Numbered from the stretch's first letter, positions 1 to 11,334 are shown. The stretch: 64,000 nt of DNA from Phlebopus portentosus (GCA_037892935.1 JAYXKI010000003.1:1054001-1118000), one strand, 5' to 3'. The notes: a model not told the origin generated them from the sequence alone. Translations and numbers: made by a program.

Positions 1-66
1 GGCAAAGCTATTATTCAGAAAATCCATCAACAATATTTTACGAAAATCCTGAAGCAAAGCGCATAC

Positions 67-705
67 ATTGTACTTGCCGCTCTTGCACGCTTCGCAAGTA
101 CGGCACGTCGCTCCAGGCTCCATTGCGACCTTGTCGCCCGGCTTGAGGTGTTTGACCTTCGGGCCGACTTCGGGGAATTCTCAGTCTCAGACCTAACCTA
201 GCAACAAGTCGAAGCTCGTACCTTTGGCTACGATACCGGAGGATTCATGGCCAAGGACCTAGATTACCGTCCATTGTCTTAGCACGATCGATTGCTTCGG
301 GCAAAGAAGGGAGAGTGCACACCATGGGCTTTTCGACGATGAAGTCGCCTATCCGGCCTGCGACGAGATAGTGGACCTGCAGAGGGCCCATGTTCACAGA
401 CCAATCTACAAAGAGGGCATTACGAAACTCACATCCGAACCACAGATGCCTGGGTGTGTGCATGCAGCAGTCAGTCAGTCAGTCAGTCAGTCAGTCAGAA
501 GCACTTCATTTTAAGTAGATATGACCGCGAGTACCGCACCTGTTTTCTTGACTTCGACGAGGACCTCATCGTCATCGACTTATCGCATATAATCAATTCA
601 GTGTCTATGAATCGGATAAACCCCACACTCACTTTCAGGAATCGGTCGTTCCTCATAAATGACATCGTTGATTCCACGAAGGATGAAAGACTTGTTCTCG
701 CTCAT
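67..705 (-). CDS. Xylitol/sorbitol dehydrogenase (zinc-dependent MDR family), 5' part only
   Basis: Cytosolic NAD(P)-dependent polyol dehydrogenase that oxidises xylitol or sorbitol to the ketose. Six exons are visible: 705-633, 578-540, 449-433 (17 nt), 376-323, 258-222 and 179-67. Joined, they keep one frame of about 110 residues: [13 protein letters not shown] at the start, the catalytic-zinc cysteine in [18 protein letters not shown], the zinc ligands in LGHESSG, and structural-zinc cysteines in [15 protein letters not shown]. The rest, with the Rossmann fold, lies beyond the window start, where a GTATGC donor ends the last exon. Without splicing the locus looks broken, because a 17-nt exon carries the cysteine motif. 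The acceptor of the last exon is the least certain; it gives a short insertion after VAK. Xylitol versus sorbitol preference cannot be read from this half. Confidence 0.82.
469..498. repeat. (AGTC)n microsatellite in an intron
   Basis: About eight tandem copies of a 4-bp unit lie in the second intron (539-450) of the polyol dehydrogenase gene. They sit a short distance upstream of the acceptor of the 17-nt exon, read on the minus strand as (GACT)n. Confidence 0.85.
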
Positions 706-1277
706 TGCTGTTACGATTGCTAAGTATAATGAAGGAATGAGGTGAGAGGGTAGTTAAGAAGAAGTGAGAGTATGTATGTATTTATCGCTAGTCTAGTCAG
801 CAGGTCGTAGAGAACCGTACCTGGAACGTTCGGCCCGTCCGAGGGAATGCAAAACGGCTGGGTCGACTCGGTTTTTGTAGGGAATCCCGAGTTCTCGCCG
901 CCGTCTTATAAGTAACATCGATTGAACTGGCACAGGATGAATGGGAGGGATCGGAACAAGATAGCGATATTAGAGCGCATATACTCACCTCCTTTTAGCT
1001 CTTGTCCACGGAGTTCAAAAAAAGTAAGTAAATTACCGAATTAGTCGATGGGTACAAATAGATACAAATTATATCAAAGTCAGCCTCTAGATCTGTTTTA
1101 ATCCAGTCGGAAATGAACATGAACAACTGCATGCGTGCACTACATCCATCCAGGCTGACACCGCTCTAGATTCAGTTGTATATAACCGGTCCTTCAAGCA
1201 AAGAATGTCCCTTGGATCCACGTCACCCACCAAACCCATCTTCAATCTTCCCATCCACGGACAACATCGGATAACAA
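706..1277. promoter_or_regulatory. Divergent intergenic region, dehydrogenase / kinase
   Basis: About 570 bp between two divergent start codons. It must hold both promoters and 5' UTRs. No coding exon is convincing here; short open frames near 800-990 have no recognisable protein. A TATA-like stretch, ATATAA, lies near 1180, about 95 bp before the kinase start. Confidence 0.45.
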
Positions 1278-2702
1278 ATGGCAGAGACGTTCGAGTTCGA
1301 TCAAATCGAGAACGTCCAGATCCCCTGCCTCCTCAACCGCAAGATCGACAATGGCCGCTTCAAACTCATAAAGCGTATCGGACACGGTGGATATAGCGTC
1401 GTCTACCTCGCAGTCAACTTGTTTCATCATCCCCGCTCTTCATATCCATCGCGCGTTGCTGTTAAATGTCTCCTCGCAAGCAGGAAACAGAAGTTTCAAC
1501 GGGAGGTCGAGATCCACAAACGCGCTGCTCGTCATGTACGGGGCGTCATCAGGATATATCGCACTCTCCAGGAAGGCGACCTGTTTTTCGTCATACTGGA
1601 ATATTGCCCGCAAGGTGATCTGTTCAGTGCAATTACAGAAAGCCGCACTTTCCTGGGGAATGATCGCCTCATCAAAGGCGTCTTTATCCAGCTTATCGAG
1701 ATCATCATGCTTTTGCATAACGTAGGCATCTACCATCGAGACTTGAAACCGGAGAACGTGCTTTGTGTATTGTCTCCGCAGGACCTGCGTAAAGGACAGC
1801 CTACGAACGTTCTTTTGGCTGACTTCGGATTAGCAACAGAGAATCCCATGTCAGAAAGCTTCGGCTGTGGAAGTTATTACTACATGACTCCCGAATGTTT
1901 AGCAGGCTCGTACAGCACCAGGGTCAAGGCTTACTCAAGTCCCGCGGCGGATATATGGGCTCTCGGGATCATGCTCGTGAACCTCGTCTGTGGGCGATCA
2001 CCCTGGAAGGCAGCGATGCTCACTGACCCAAGTTTCCGCCGCTTCGCACGCGATTGTCGGTGGCTCCGCCAGATGCTTCCCCTCTCAATGCCAGCTTATA
2101 ATTTCTTATCTTGGATCTTCAAGTCCCATGGAAATAACATCTGCATGTCGGAATTGCGCCGACGGTTCCTGAAGATCGACACCTTTTACATGACTCGCGC
2201 AGAGCTAGCTGAGGCGGATAAGACTGCGCGCCTCGTCGCGAGTGATTGGATGCTTAATATGCCGTTACAGGATGTTGATATAGAGGGCGATGGCAATATA
2301 ACCCATATGGACGAGGTTGATCAACAACAGTTGTTCGACGACAGCATCCATGTGGATCCCGGCGACAACAACAGCGACACCTCGGTGTCATCCTGCTCGA
2401 ACACCGATACCTATTCCTTTTCTTCTCCGGCGCCGAGTAGCAACTGGACGACTCCGTTCTCGTCCGTCGGCGGACGTTCTACCAACAGCGCCAGTTCGAG
2501 CTCCGAGTCGGACTTCCCTATCACGCCAGAGACGAAACCCGTACGACCTGCGGAAAGCGTCCCTGAGCTACCTAAAGGCCAGCAGCCCATCGCTAGCGAG
2601 AACTGGGTATTATCGGCGGACGAGGTACACTCATTCCACAAGACGCTTAGTACTCATGTTCTTCAACATGAGACACTTGAAGTGGAGCGGCTTGTTCTTT
2701 GA
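1278..2702 (+). CDS. Ser/Thr protein kinase, Ran1/Pat1-Ksp1-Vhs1 type
   Basis: Intronless gene for a 474-residue kinase. The Gly-loop IGHGGYSVVY is at about residues 34-43, the ATP-binding lysine in VAVK at 63, the catalytic loop HRDLKPEN at 153-160, and DFG at 182-184. The activation segment GCGSYYYMTPEC resembles the GCGSxFYMSPEC form of fungal Ran1/Ksp1/Sks1 kinases. ADIWALGIMLVNLVCGRSPW follows as subdomain IX. Residues from about 345 on are a Ser/Thr/Asp-rich disordered tail with no second domain. In yeasts this family links nutrient state to meiosis, filamentation or TORC1 signalling; the precise role here is inference. The start is the first ATG in frame with the Gly-loop. An intron-free gene in an intron-dense neighbourhood is notable but not rare for this family. 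Confidence 0.88.
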   Translation: MAETFEFDQIENVQIPCLLNRKIDNGRFKLIKRIGHGGYSVVYLAVNLFHHPRSSYPSRVAVKCLLASRKQKFQREVEIHKRAARHVRGVIRIYRTLQEGDLFFVILEYCPQGDLFSAITESRTFLGNDRLIKGVFIQLIEIIMLLHNVGIYHRDLKPENVLCVLSPQDLRKGQPTNVLLADFGLATENPMSESFGCGSYYYMTPECLAGSYSTRVKAYSSPAADIWALGIMLVNLVCGRSPWKAAMLTDPSFRRFARDCRWLRQMLPLSMPAYNFLSWIFKSHGNNICMSELRRRFLKIDTFYMTRAELAEADKTARLVASDWMLNMPLQDVDIEGDGNITHMDEVDQQQLFDDSIHVDPGDNNSDTSVSSCSNTDTYSFSSPAPSSNWTTPFSSVGGRSTNSASSSSESDFPITPETKPVRPAESVPELPKGQQPIASENWVLSADEVHSFHKTLSTHVLQHETLEVERLVL

Positions 2703-2866
2703 TCTTGTCTCTTGAGCATTTGTTAGGAAGATAGACTATCACGAGTCGTAGACGAGATGGACCAGATGAAGTATAGAAGGAAGGATCTGTCATATTCCTG
2801 TATCACTAGAGGAATCCTGTAACAGTTTATGTATTAAAATGCAAATCGTATAAAACGGGTATACAA

Positions 2867-4882
2867 CTACCCAGTACCACTATTCTCACTCATGGTCTGA
2901 TTTTGCGTCCCTGTATCGGTTTGCCTAACGTCCTCTCCTGGACTAAACTTCCAGATCTTCACAGAGGAGTCGACGACAAGGGGCCGTATAGGCTGTCGTC
3001 TCCGTCGGATGTAATTTCTCATATAGCCCCCTTCATCATCCTCGTCCCACTCTGACTCCGAGTCGGATGAATCAGAAGACTCAGAGCCTCCAGAGTGAGA
3101 AATAACGGACGAGTCATCAAAATGTCGTGAGCCGGATACTGAGAGAAGTGTTGCATCAACCGGATTGAAAGCAAGTGATCCAATCGAGTCTGAAAGAAAG
3201 GGAAGATTAAATTTTGCTGTTATTTTATCCTGGTGTTTATCCATAACTTACCGTCGTGAGCCTTGAACTTGATCGTCGGTTCACTATTTTCTGTATGAAG
3301 ATCAAACATGGAGATATAACCATCCTGTCCAAACCCCAACCAGTCAATATTGAAAAACATCTACAAGAAGGGAGCGCCAGAACGGCCCGAATTACCTGGT
3401 CACCCGTAGCAAGCCATCGTCCAGCGGGATCGATATCAAACAGTGATTTCTGGTTCGTTCCGGCGCTTTTGCGCGCAAAGCTCCGGAGCACCTCAAGCGG
3501 CTCGCGTACGTCCCAGCACAATATCTCATTCGAACGCCGCTGAGCCGCATAAAGGATATGCGGACGCATAGGGTCAAATTTTACCTAAGCGAAAAACATG
3601 CATTGAAGCATAGGAGAGAGGACGTAAAAGCATAATTCCGATGGTCCGAGGCATCATCATCATTGCATCGATTAAGAGTAGGATTATGGTTTGAGCCATA
3701 AAGTGTGAGTTTGTGCACAAAGATTCGGGAAACGTTAGATTTGATTTACAGACATCAAAGAACTGTAGACTTGAAGACTCACCTGAGTAACGGGCGCCGC
3801 CATGCCATCAAGGTATGCCACAGGATCTGCGCCTGTCTGTTCTGAGAATAACGCAATTGCAGAGGCGAGGCTCGACGCTGCGTATAATCCCGAGTAGTCC
3901 GAACAGAAGGAAATGGACGACACAATGCCTGCATGTAATTGGAAGAAGATTAAATGAAATTATCAACGCTTCTTCAGCTTCTGACAATATTGAAGAAAAA
4001 TCATTATCATTGTCATTGACGGACACACCTTTCATCCCGTCTCGGCTCTTCTTTGACGGCGTTGTGGGTAGTTTCGTGCCCTCTCCTGGCTGTTGGAAGT
4101 CGAAGACCTCTATTGCATCTTCATAGCCACAATACAGACTTTGGCAACCCTAGAACGTGAGTACTTTCGTTGATCTTTGATTTCAATTAGAAAGAACGCA
4201 CTGCGTTGCCATGCAATTAAAAGCAAGACAATGAGGCGCAATCTGGCGCTCACGATGGTCTACAAGTTTATACGATGCTCGGAGCTATAGGCGACCCGAC
4301 GTCACCTTGAGGCTAACAAGTAAGAAAGAATATGATGCTCACTCTGCCATTTGAAGCATCCAAGAGTTTAACTGGGCATTCTCGGACCGAAGCTAGGAAA
4401 CAGTATGAACTAGGGTTGGAGGCCGTCGCGCCAGGGTACCAAGCAAAATCTACGATAGGGGAGGGCTGTCGGAACACCAAATCGACGTCTGCACAGTACT
4501 TTCACGTCAATATTAGATATTAGACTCCTGAAGCAGAATGGTTCACTGATAAAAGCGGCATCATTATCCGAGGACCTGCGTTCAAGGACAGAATTCGTCA
4601 AGTCAAACCAAAGAACTTATTTCAGGACGAAATTTGTGTACCGTCAAGCATCTGCAATGTCGTGTCTTCGCACTGACCAAGAGCACAACCCCCATCCGGG
4701 CACCTGTAGAAGCCATGTTCGTCATCTTGTTTTATGCAGTAGTTTCCGACAGACCATTTTGCACATCGGAAGAAATTTTCTGGGTATTCCTCACTCTCTC
4801 GTGGTCTACCCTGAGCGACAGCGATCGGAGGACTTGATAAACTTATCGCAGGCGGATGCCATGCCAATGGTGGTTCGTCCAT
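2867..4882 (-). CDS. WD40 protein, TCAB1/WRAP53-Swt21 family
   Basis: WD40 protein related to human telomerase Cajal body protein 1 and yeast Swt21, which handle scaRNA/telomerase RNA or spliceosomal snRNP function. It begins MDEPPLAWHPP at 4882. The first blade PENFFRCAKW is joined over a 51-nt intron to PDGGCALGQCEDTTLQML. Further exons read IVDFAWYPGATASNPSSYCF with ASVRECPVKLLDASNGR, then YKLVDHRERQIAPHCLAFN, QSLYCGYEDAIEVFDF, GIVSSISFCSDYSGLYAASS, and the diagnostic ILYAAQRRSNEILCWDVREP with TNQKSLFDIDPAGRWLATGD. The last exon (from about 3190) ends in an acidic Ser/Asp stretch and VKIWKF, with a TAG stop at 2867. Roughly nine exons. The 51-nt first intron is a multiple of three and has a poor GTCTGT donor, so retention would stay in frame. 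Confidence 0.82.
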
Positions 4883-5402
4883 GGACTAAGGTAAGATGAT
4901 CATCTACAAAAATGTATATTTTGTATCATTACGATGTACACGAGTGACAAGAATAACTACTACACTCAGTTGAAAACGAGACACTACAATGCTGGTGCGC
5001 ACCTTGAAGGCTAGAAAAGATGTAATCAGCATGAGAACTTGAATGGGTCAAAATGAGAAAGGGAGAAGGATAGCTCAGCTACCGTTGTAGAAAAAATCCA
5101 CTCATTTCACCCGTAAAACGAGTGATCATGCAGTGTGAATACGAAATAAACTCTCATCACCGCAAACAGAATGAAGCAGCAACTTACCTTGTGAAATCAA
5201 TATAGTAGTAGGGGTGGTGGTAGGAGGAAAGAGTTGAAAGTGATCGTTGACAATTTCAACTACGGTGTTTTGACGTATTTGGTACATTACGAGCAAGGGA
5301 AGACGCCGCTCAGCCCGTGACAGCCAAGCAAGCTTAAAGCTTGAGCGCAACACCGACGTGTGGTGGTCCTCATCATCCACGCCGCGTATTGCACGCAATA
5401 TC
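4883..5402. promoter_or_regulatory. Divergent intergenic region, TCAB1-like / WTAP-like
   Basis: About 520 bp between two divergent starts. It holds 5' UTR and promoter sequence only; I see no coding exon and no repeat. Confidence 0.4.
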
Positions 5403-6781
5403 ATGGACCCGCCGTCGCTGCGCGAGCTGGAGCTCGAGACACTCCTCAGGGAACGCGACTCTCAAGTCGCTGAACTTACGGTACGTCGCGCGTCTCTGGT
5501 CTGTTGGGCGTCGCGTCGCTCACCTCACTATTGCAGGATGAAGTCAACCAACTGCGGAAATACCTCACTGTCCAGCCTGCTCCCTCGCGGTCGGATCCAT
5601 TTTCTCTACCTCCTGCACTTTTGTCTATTCTACAGTCTTACATCCCCAGTCAAACGCCGCGTGATGCACAAGGTACAACTTCAAGTACCATGACCGCAGC
5701 TCTTGCGCAGCGGACGCGTATCCTGCAAGAAGAGAATGATGAGCTCTATAGCCTACTGCGCACTAGTGAAACTGGTCAGCTCAAGGAGGAAGTGCGCTCC
5801 TTGAAAAAGACAATTAATAGGCTCGACCAGGCGCTAAAAGGTTTGTGCCCGCCACCAAAATAATAAAGTTGTTAAGAATCTCGCGTTCTCATTTCATTTC
5901 TTTCCACCCAGATTCTCATGGGGCCGTTTCATCTCTGTCGTGAGTCTATCCGCTTCCCTTGTGAATTGAATAACTAACAACTGTCCTGTGCCTTTAGCGA
6001 AGAGCTAGACAAATCGTACACCGCGTTCCTAAATCACCAGCAGCAGCGCAAGTCAATGATCGATTCGGACCGACACGAGTTTCGCTCTCCACCACCTCGA
6101 GCGCTGAGCCTCTCTATTCGAGCAGAGTCACCAAGTCTTAGCCATAATGGGGACGTGAAACCACCACCGACCGGCCCTCGAGCACATAAGAAGCCTAGGC
6201 TCAGCGAACCTCGCGCTTCTCCCGCTCGTTCCTCTCTGAATTTACCACTTTCGAATTCAAATTCGACTCCGCTTGGCGTTTCTGCTGCTGCCCGTTCCTC
6301 GCGACGCGATCGCTCGCCTCGAAGTGGTGATGATCGCAGATCACCCATGAAAGAGGCGCGCATGGAAGGTGATGAAGATGTCAAGAAGGGCCGCGACCGC
6401 TCGCGCGACAGGCCTCGGGAGAAGGACAAAGAGAGGGACAGACAGCGAGAGCGCGAACGGCCGCGTGACCATCGCGACCGTGATCGCGATCGGGAACCCG
6501 ATCGACACAGGGAGCAAGGAGGAAGGGAGAAAGAAAGGACAGAGCACCTCATGATCGCTCACGTCGCAATGGCCGAGGTCCTGGCGGGGGCGGAAGTGGT
6601 AGTGTCCGAAAAGCTGGACGCGGTAACGCTGGACAAGATGATCGAACGCTTAGAGAACGCATGGGACTTTGAAGACTGGAGAGGCGTGCAACTGCGTTGG
6701 ACCCTTCCAAGCACAAAGTCGCCATTTCCGCTTTTTTGGTTATCTGCATTTTCTGTATCGTCAATCTCTCGTCGCTTCTAA
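5403..6781 (+). CDS. WTAP/Mum2-like coiled-coil protein with Arg-Asp/Arg-Ser tail
   Basis: Exons 5403-5480, 5537-5840, 5912-5939 and 5998 onward, all with good splice sites. The N-terminal 160 residues are coiled coil: SLRELELETLLRERDSQVAE, then ALAQRTRILQEENDELYSLL, LKEEVRSLKKTINRLDQALK, SHGAVSSLSEELDKSYTAFL. The LQEENDEL...G.LKEEV pattern matches the core of the WTAP/Mum2 family, the scaffold subunit of the m6A mRNA methyltransferase complex. A basic region with RDRSPRSGDDRR and long RD/RE repeats follows, typical of nuclear RNA-processing proteins. The 3' end is doubtful. The current frame runs to 6781 through non-typical sequence, while an overlapping frame from about 6541 to 6672 reads as an Arg/Gly-rich tail (RNGRGPGGGGSGSVRKAGRG) ending in TGA. 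See findings. The family call is by pattern, not by search. Confidence 0.68.
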
Positions 6782-9251
6782 TGATGTGTTCGCTCTGCAC
6801 TTTTGTGATTATAGCTGTGTGTACTGGTATGTTTATTATTTTCTGATCATCGTTTTGGCATCACATCATTGTATCGTTACGCCGTCTCATACATCGCTCT
6901 CTCGGACGTGTCAAACATCATCTTAGATCATTCTGTCTGTGCTTGCGTCTCTGATTTTTTTTTGTTTTTCCGCTGTAGCTTTCTATTTATCCGTTGGTTG
7001 TTCAACTTTCAGCTTTCATACACAAGGTACATCACACCCCGCACCCACGGCCTCTCACGACTGTTTTGATATTCTAACATTCATGTTTCCACATTCATCG
7101 TCATCGATATCGCCTTTCAAACTTGTACCCCCCCCCCCCCAATGTTCCGCATCCTCGCATCCCCGCATTCTGTCCACTCCGTCTTTACTTGTTTTGATAC
7201 TCTCCAAGCGCGTGCTCACTTTCTCTCTTTCACATCTCGATCTGTTCATTCGCGTTTCACTTGTCTGGCCCCTTCATCATCATCAATTGAGGAGTGAGTG
7301 AAGTCAACGGCGAAAGCCACATATTGCCATGCAAACAATCTTTACGCCGCCGTCACTCCCCCTCCCCCTCCGTGCTACTTGCTGAGTAGCACACCTGATA
7401 CGGTCTGTCTATTGAGAGGTTCTGCACAGCATACTGATACTTAGCAGAACTGCATAGGCGGGATTCTTTCCTACTTGCCTATAATATACACAACGACGAG
7501 CATTGACACATTTCAATTTTAGGTTCAAGATTAGACTTATATCTTTGCTTTTTCGAGTTTTCTCATGGGTTGTCTGATCTGATATTGATGTACTTTCAGC
7601 CCCCTCATTCACCGATTGTATCGTATCGTCTTACTCATTATCATTATCATTCTCATCATTAAATATTGACTCTAACCTTTGTAGTCCACCCCGATGATGA
7701 TCTTCTCCCTAATTTCAAACAAATGTGTAAGAAACCTGCTTGACGACGCCCGAAAAGGGTCATGTTCGCAGAAGACATGACATTCATCCCCTCCTGAAAG
7801 AGTCTAGATCTCGAGCGGACGCGACGGAAATTACGGAACCAAACCAAACCAAGCCAGACCCTGCTCACTTTCTACCAGACTAGAAGCTGAAGTTGTTCCC
7901 GTGAGTGGCTGAGCCACATCATCGCAAAACCAAACAAGATAAGTACTTGGATAAATAAAGCCACGGTGATCATACTTATATCTAAGATTTCGAGAGGAGC
8001 GGAAGCCGTTGAATTACGGAACCAAAGTGGAGGGAGGCTGATTGGGAGCCACAATCATTACAAAGCCAAAAACAACAACAAAGAAAAGCTAGGCGGCCGG
8101 ACACGCGAACGAATTGCCCGTTCTGAAAACAAAGTTTTCTCCGGTTCCGAAGTTGACACAGATACCAAACTCAAAACTAAACCTCTCAAAACTGCCTTCA
8201 GACGGAGCCCAGTCGTGTTTACAAGGAGATTAATTTGTGTATAACGGAGTCCGCACGTACGTACGTAAATACAGTACATTACAGAACATAACAGGAAGGA
8301 ATATTATGACAGGGGGATATGTCTGCGTGGTCCTTTATCAACAGTCCAGCTATCAGTACACGACTTTTCTTTCAGTTCAAAGAGCGAGGGATTTCGAGGA
8401 AGGAAACGAAAGGAGCGAGAAAGTAGGCGGACGATGCGTAATTTTTACACACAAAAGTACAGTGAAGCGAATGGGCAAGGGGGGGGGGGGGGAAGGAAAG
8501 TCTAAAACGTGTATGTTTGACTTGAGGACGAAAACGAATGGGCTAAAAACACAGAGGTCGACAAAACGAGAAAGTCGAAGGGTATCGGGTATACTGCAAA
8601 GTAAAAGTCATAGATATAGGTGCGATCATCGTACGAAGAAGTATGTTGCAAAGTTTGCGCGACGCGCTAAACCAAGAAAAGAAGAGAAAAGACAGGAAAA
8701 TTCGAAAAAGGGGGAATACACAGTTTGGGGAAATCTTAATGTACAATCGTCGGTGGCTTTCAATTTGTTCGATGAGCGGGAAGACCGGAGTGTGGAGGAT
8801 GGAAGAACGGGAAACGACAGGATAGGAAATATCGAAAAAGAAAACGGCACGGTGGCGCCATTCCTGCCAGGAATAAAGACCGATATCGTATGTGCGTGCC
8901 TTCTCATATGGAACGAGTTGGGCGGAAAAGGGTTCATCGGAGCCAAGCGTTCGGAAGCGACGGACTTTACGTTCGCTGTAAAAAGCTTGTTGAAAGCGGG
9001 ATTATTCTGCCGACGACCGCATCGCGCTAGAATCCTCCAGGCCTCTGAACGTGTACTTGCCGACCTGGGGAAGGTACAGTCTCATACTAGCGCATCCTTC
9101 GCGCAGATGCAGACACGAGCCGATATTGTGTTGCCATCCATTATCCGAAAGCTCCTCGAGAAGTGCAATAAAATATTCACGCGGACGAACCGCCATTCAA
9201 GCCTCCGTCTTGGATCTCGGTTTAGTTGGAAGATAAGCGAAATATTCGATA
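6782..9251. other. 2.5 kb gap without a supported gene
   Basis: Lies between the 3' ends of two convergent genes. The left half is pyrimidine-rich on the plus strand with a C14 run at 7127-7140; the right half is purine-rich with a G14 run at 8479-8492. It also holds an imperfect duplication (separate entry). Long open frames here, including a 353-codon one at 8237-9298, start with non-ATG codons and have biased composition with no family signature. It may be two long 3' UTRs or non-coding transcription. Confidence 0.5.
7803..8075. repeat. Imperfect direct duplication, about 45 bp or more per copy
   Basis: The stretch 7803-7843 and the stretch 7980-8026 share TCTA-GAT-TCGAG...GCGG and end in the identical 15-mer AATTACGGAACCAAA. 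Weaker similarity goes on in both copies through a GGCTGA...GAGCCACA...CAAA block (about 7905-7940 and 8036-8075). The two copies are about 180 bp apart. No terminal inverted repeats are seen, so this looks like an old segmental duplication in non-coding DNA. Confidence 0.5.
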
Positions 9252-10175
9252 TTAATGTACAAGATGTTGTGTTCCGAGCCGGAGAATCCGACTGGTAAAC
9301 GACGGGCTGCTCCTACGTTTTGCCGTTTTCATATCCGGAAGAGAGTGCCTCGAGCGGACCATGTTGGCGGATAGCGGCTCGCGCTCGCCAAGGCTCGACC
9401 TCCCCAATTCTGCTTGCCGTTTCGCCTGTTTTTTTGAAGGAGATATGTGCAAAAATGACGATGCCTCTGGTTCCGGACCCTTGGAGTGATTTTCGCGTCT
9501 ACGGAACTGCACGCCAGAGAGTAAAGGGGAGAGAGGCGAGCGCAATTTCTCGTCCAGGCCTAACCCGAGCTCCGGGATGCGTATTGCAGGCGTTTTCTTC
9601 GAGAACATTGATGTTGAACGTCCTTCCCGTTTCGAAGGCAGAGGAGGCAAGGGTGGTACTGGCGGAGGAGTATCCGAACGCGGAGTGAGAGGAGCGCCTG
9701 AAGGAGAACGAGTGCGCTTCCTCGCTAAGGAGCGAGAAGGCGGACTTGAAGGGGAGAAAGAATTATCGGATGCCTGGGTGCTCGAATCCGATTGACGATG
9801 CTTCCGCTTGTAGGAAGGAGAGGTTGGGGACGGGCCAAGAACGGTAGGGCGGTAAACTTCAGTTGTCCGAGGTCGGCGATCAAGAGTGTCTTGGGACGAG
9901 CTCGGATCGCGAAAGTTTGCATGTTCTGAGAAACGACGACGCGATGGGCTACCAGCGACTATCGCGTCCTTTAGGGAGAAAACGAGAGACTCTGTGCTTG
10001 CCGCAGCGGAAGGCTTCATCCTGAGTTTCGGAGGGGGGATACGCTCCCGAGAGGAAGAGGATGGGGTCAAACTCGGACGACGGGCGTACATTGGGGGGGT
10101 TGGAAGGGGCTGAGGCATGAGCTGTGGGGAAGGACAAGGAGGAGGGACAGGCGAATAGGACCTTGAGTAGTCCAT
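9252..10175 (-). CDS. Pro/Ser-rich basic protein of unknown function
   Basis: Single-exon frame of 307 residues starting MDYSRSYSPVPPP. No recognised domain. The N-terminal third is Pro/Ser-rich (PSPQLMPQPLPTPPMYARRP). There are many SP/TP sites and basic patches such as KRKHRQS and ARKRTRSPSG, suggesting a phosphorylated, mostly disordered and possibly nuclear protein. A more ordered stretch KTPAIRIPELGLGLDEKL follows, with FRRRENHSKGPEPEASSF after it. It is real rather than chance: the frame is open for over 900 bp with the codon use of its neighbours, and the protein ends cleanly at TAA in 9252-9254. Function unknown. Confidence 0.6.
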   Translation of the reverse strand: MDYSRSYSPVPPPCPSPQLMPQPLPTPPMYARRPSLTPSSSSRERIPPPKLRMKPSAAASTESLVFSLKDAIVAGSPSRRRFSEHANFRDPSSSQDTLDRRPRTTEVYRPTVLGPSPTSPSYKRKHRQSDSSTQASDNSFSPSSPPSRSLARKRTRSPSGAPLTPRSDTPPPVPPLPPLPSKREGRSTSMFSKKTPAIRIPELGLGLDEKLRSPLSPLLSGVQFRRRENHSKGPEPEASSFLHISPSKKQAKRQAELGRSSLGEREPLSANMVRSRHSLPDMKTAKRRSSPSFTSRILRLGTQHLVH

Positions 10176-11334
10176 AGTAGGAGAGGAAGGGAAGGGAAGA
10201 CCGGGATGGACGGAGCGAGGTAGGGCATCAAGTTGTTTTATATTGGCGTGAGTGAGTGAGTGAGTGAAGCACGTTTGATTAGAGTGCAGGTATGACCATT
10301 GGGTGAGGCTGTCTTTATTTGGGCAAGTCTCAGGCAGGAACGGCGAAGCAGAGAAGAAGTACAGGTCAGGTCAGGTCAGGTCATCTGCTTCATAGATAAC
10401 GGGTTCTTCGGCAATGCATCCAAGCGCGTCCCTGATCATTCAAAAAATAGATCCGGCAAAACTCGCAGAAAAACATTGAGAGCGTACATTCCAGCTCAGT
10501 TAGATCTGACCATCCGTGAGATGAGTGATTGTATAGTTGCCTGTGTCATGTCGACAAGTGGCACGAATCCATCCAGATAAGATACATCTAGACGCGAGAG
10601 ATGCCCGGAACGTGTACCGGATATTCAGCGTCTAATAGTTGACTCGTGGAAGCGAAAAGAGCCGCACCGCCGGACCACAAAGCCAGCCCATTCTCAGATT
10701 CAGACGGCATCGCATGAGCCTCTTCCGCTTGTACCGCCCGTCATTGGTGATGTCTTTGCTATGTGCTATAACAAGAACGTCGGAGATTTTGTCATTCTCC
10801 GAGCGCGTCTGATATTGCTGTTGCTGTTGCTGTTTCTATGGAGCTGCTCATCCGCGGATTGAATGATTGAAACAGTTCTCGGAATTCGGCACGAAGTGTA
10901 TTTGTTGCGAAACCCAATCAGGGATGACGTGCACTCTCATGTCTTCCTTCCGACTTCAGATAAGTTACTATACTCGGACATGTTCAAGTCGCTCGCTCCG
11001 TGTGCACCATGTAGCAGCGTTGCTCCCCGTCATTCTCTTTCGCCTCGGACACTCGGTCTCATTCAGAACATATGTCTTCAACTGACAATAACATACAACT
11101 TGCCCTTCTGTCTTTCCTTCCATCGGCTGGCACTCCTCTCAGTCTGAGACATCGCTATCAAAATAAATATGCCTACCTCGCCGCCAATCGTCGCCTCTCA
11201 TCATTCTCTTCATCATATCCCGCAGGACGGCATTCTGACTGTCCTTATCAAAACAAAAAAAAATCACTTTGTTCTGCCTATCTAGCCTTTTTTTTTCTCC
11301 TTCCTAGCATATCACAGCCGGTCTAGTGGTTGCG
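10176..11334. promoter_or_regulatory. Divergent intergenic region upstream of the chitinase
   Basis: About 1.16 kb between two divergent genes. It contains a (GTGA)n tract near 10250-10267 and a (CAGGT)n tract near 10360-10382, plus CT-rich DNA just before the chitinase start. The open frames in it are short and unlike proteins. It is long for this window, which would fit a regulated secreted-enzyme promoter (inference). Confidence 0.4.

Noticed and set aside
67..705. Dehydrogenase as a broken pseudogene
   Set aside because: Unspliced, it looks fragmented, but six exons with consensus sites restore every zinc-binding motif in one frame.
9002..9196. 64-codon minus-strand frame MAVRPREYFIALLEELSDNG
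   Set aside because: Looks somewhat protein-like but is short, isolated downstream of a complete gene and has no recognisable family or clear splice partners.
8237..9298. Longest open frame in the 6.8-9.3 kb gap (353 codons, plus strand)
   Set aside because: It starts with GTG, has Lys/Arg-rich low-complexity sequence with a poly-Gly run from the G14 tract, overlaps the end of the minus-strand Pro/Ser-rich gene and shows no family motif.
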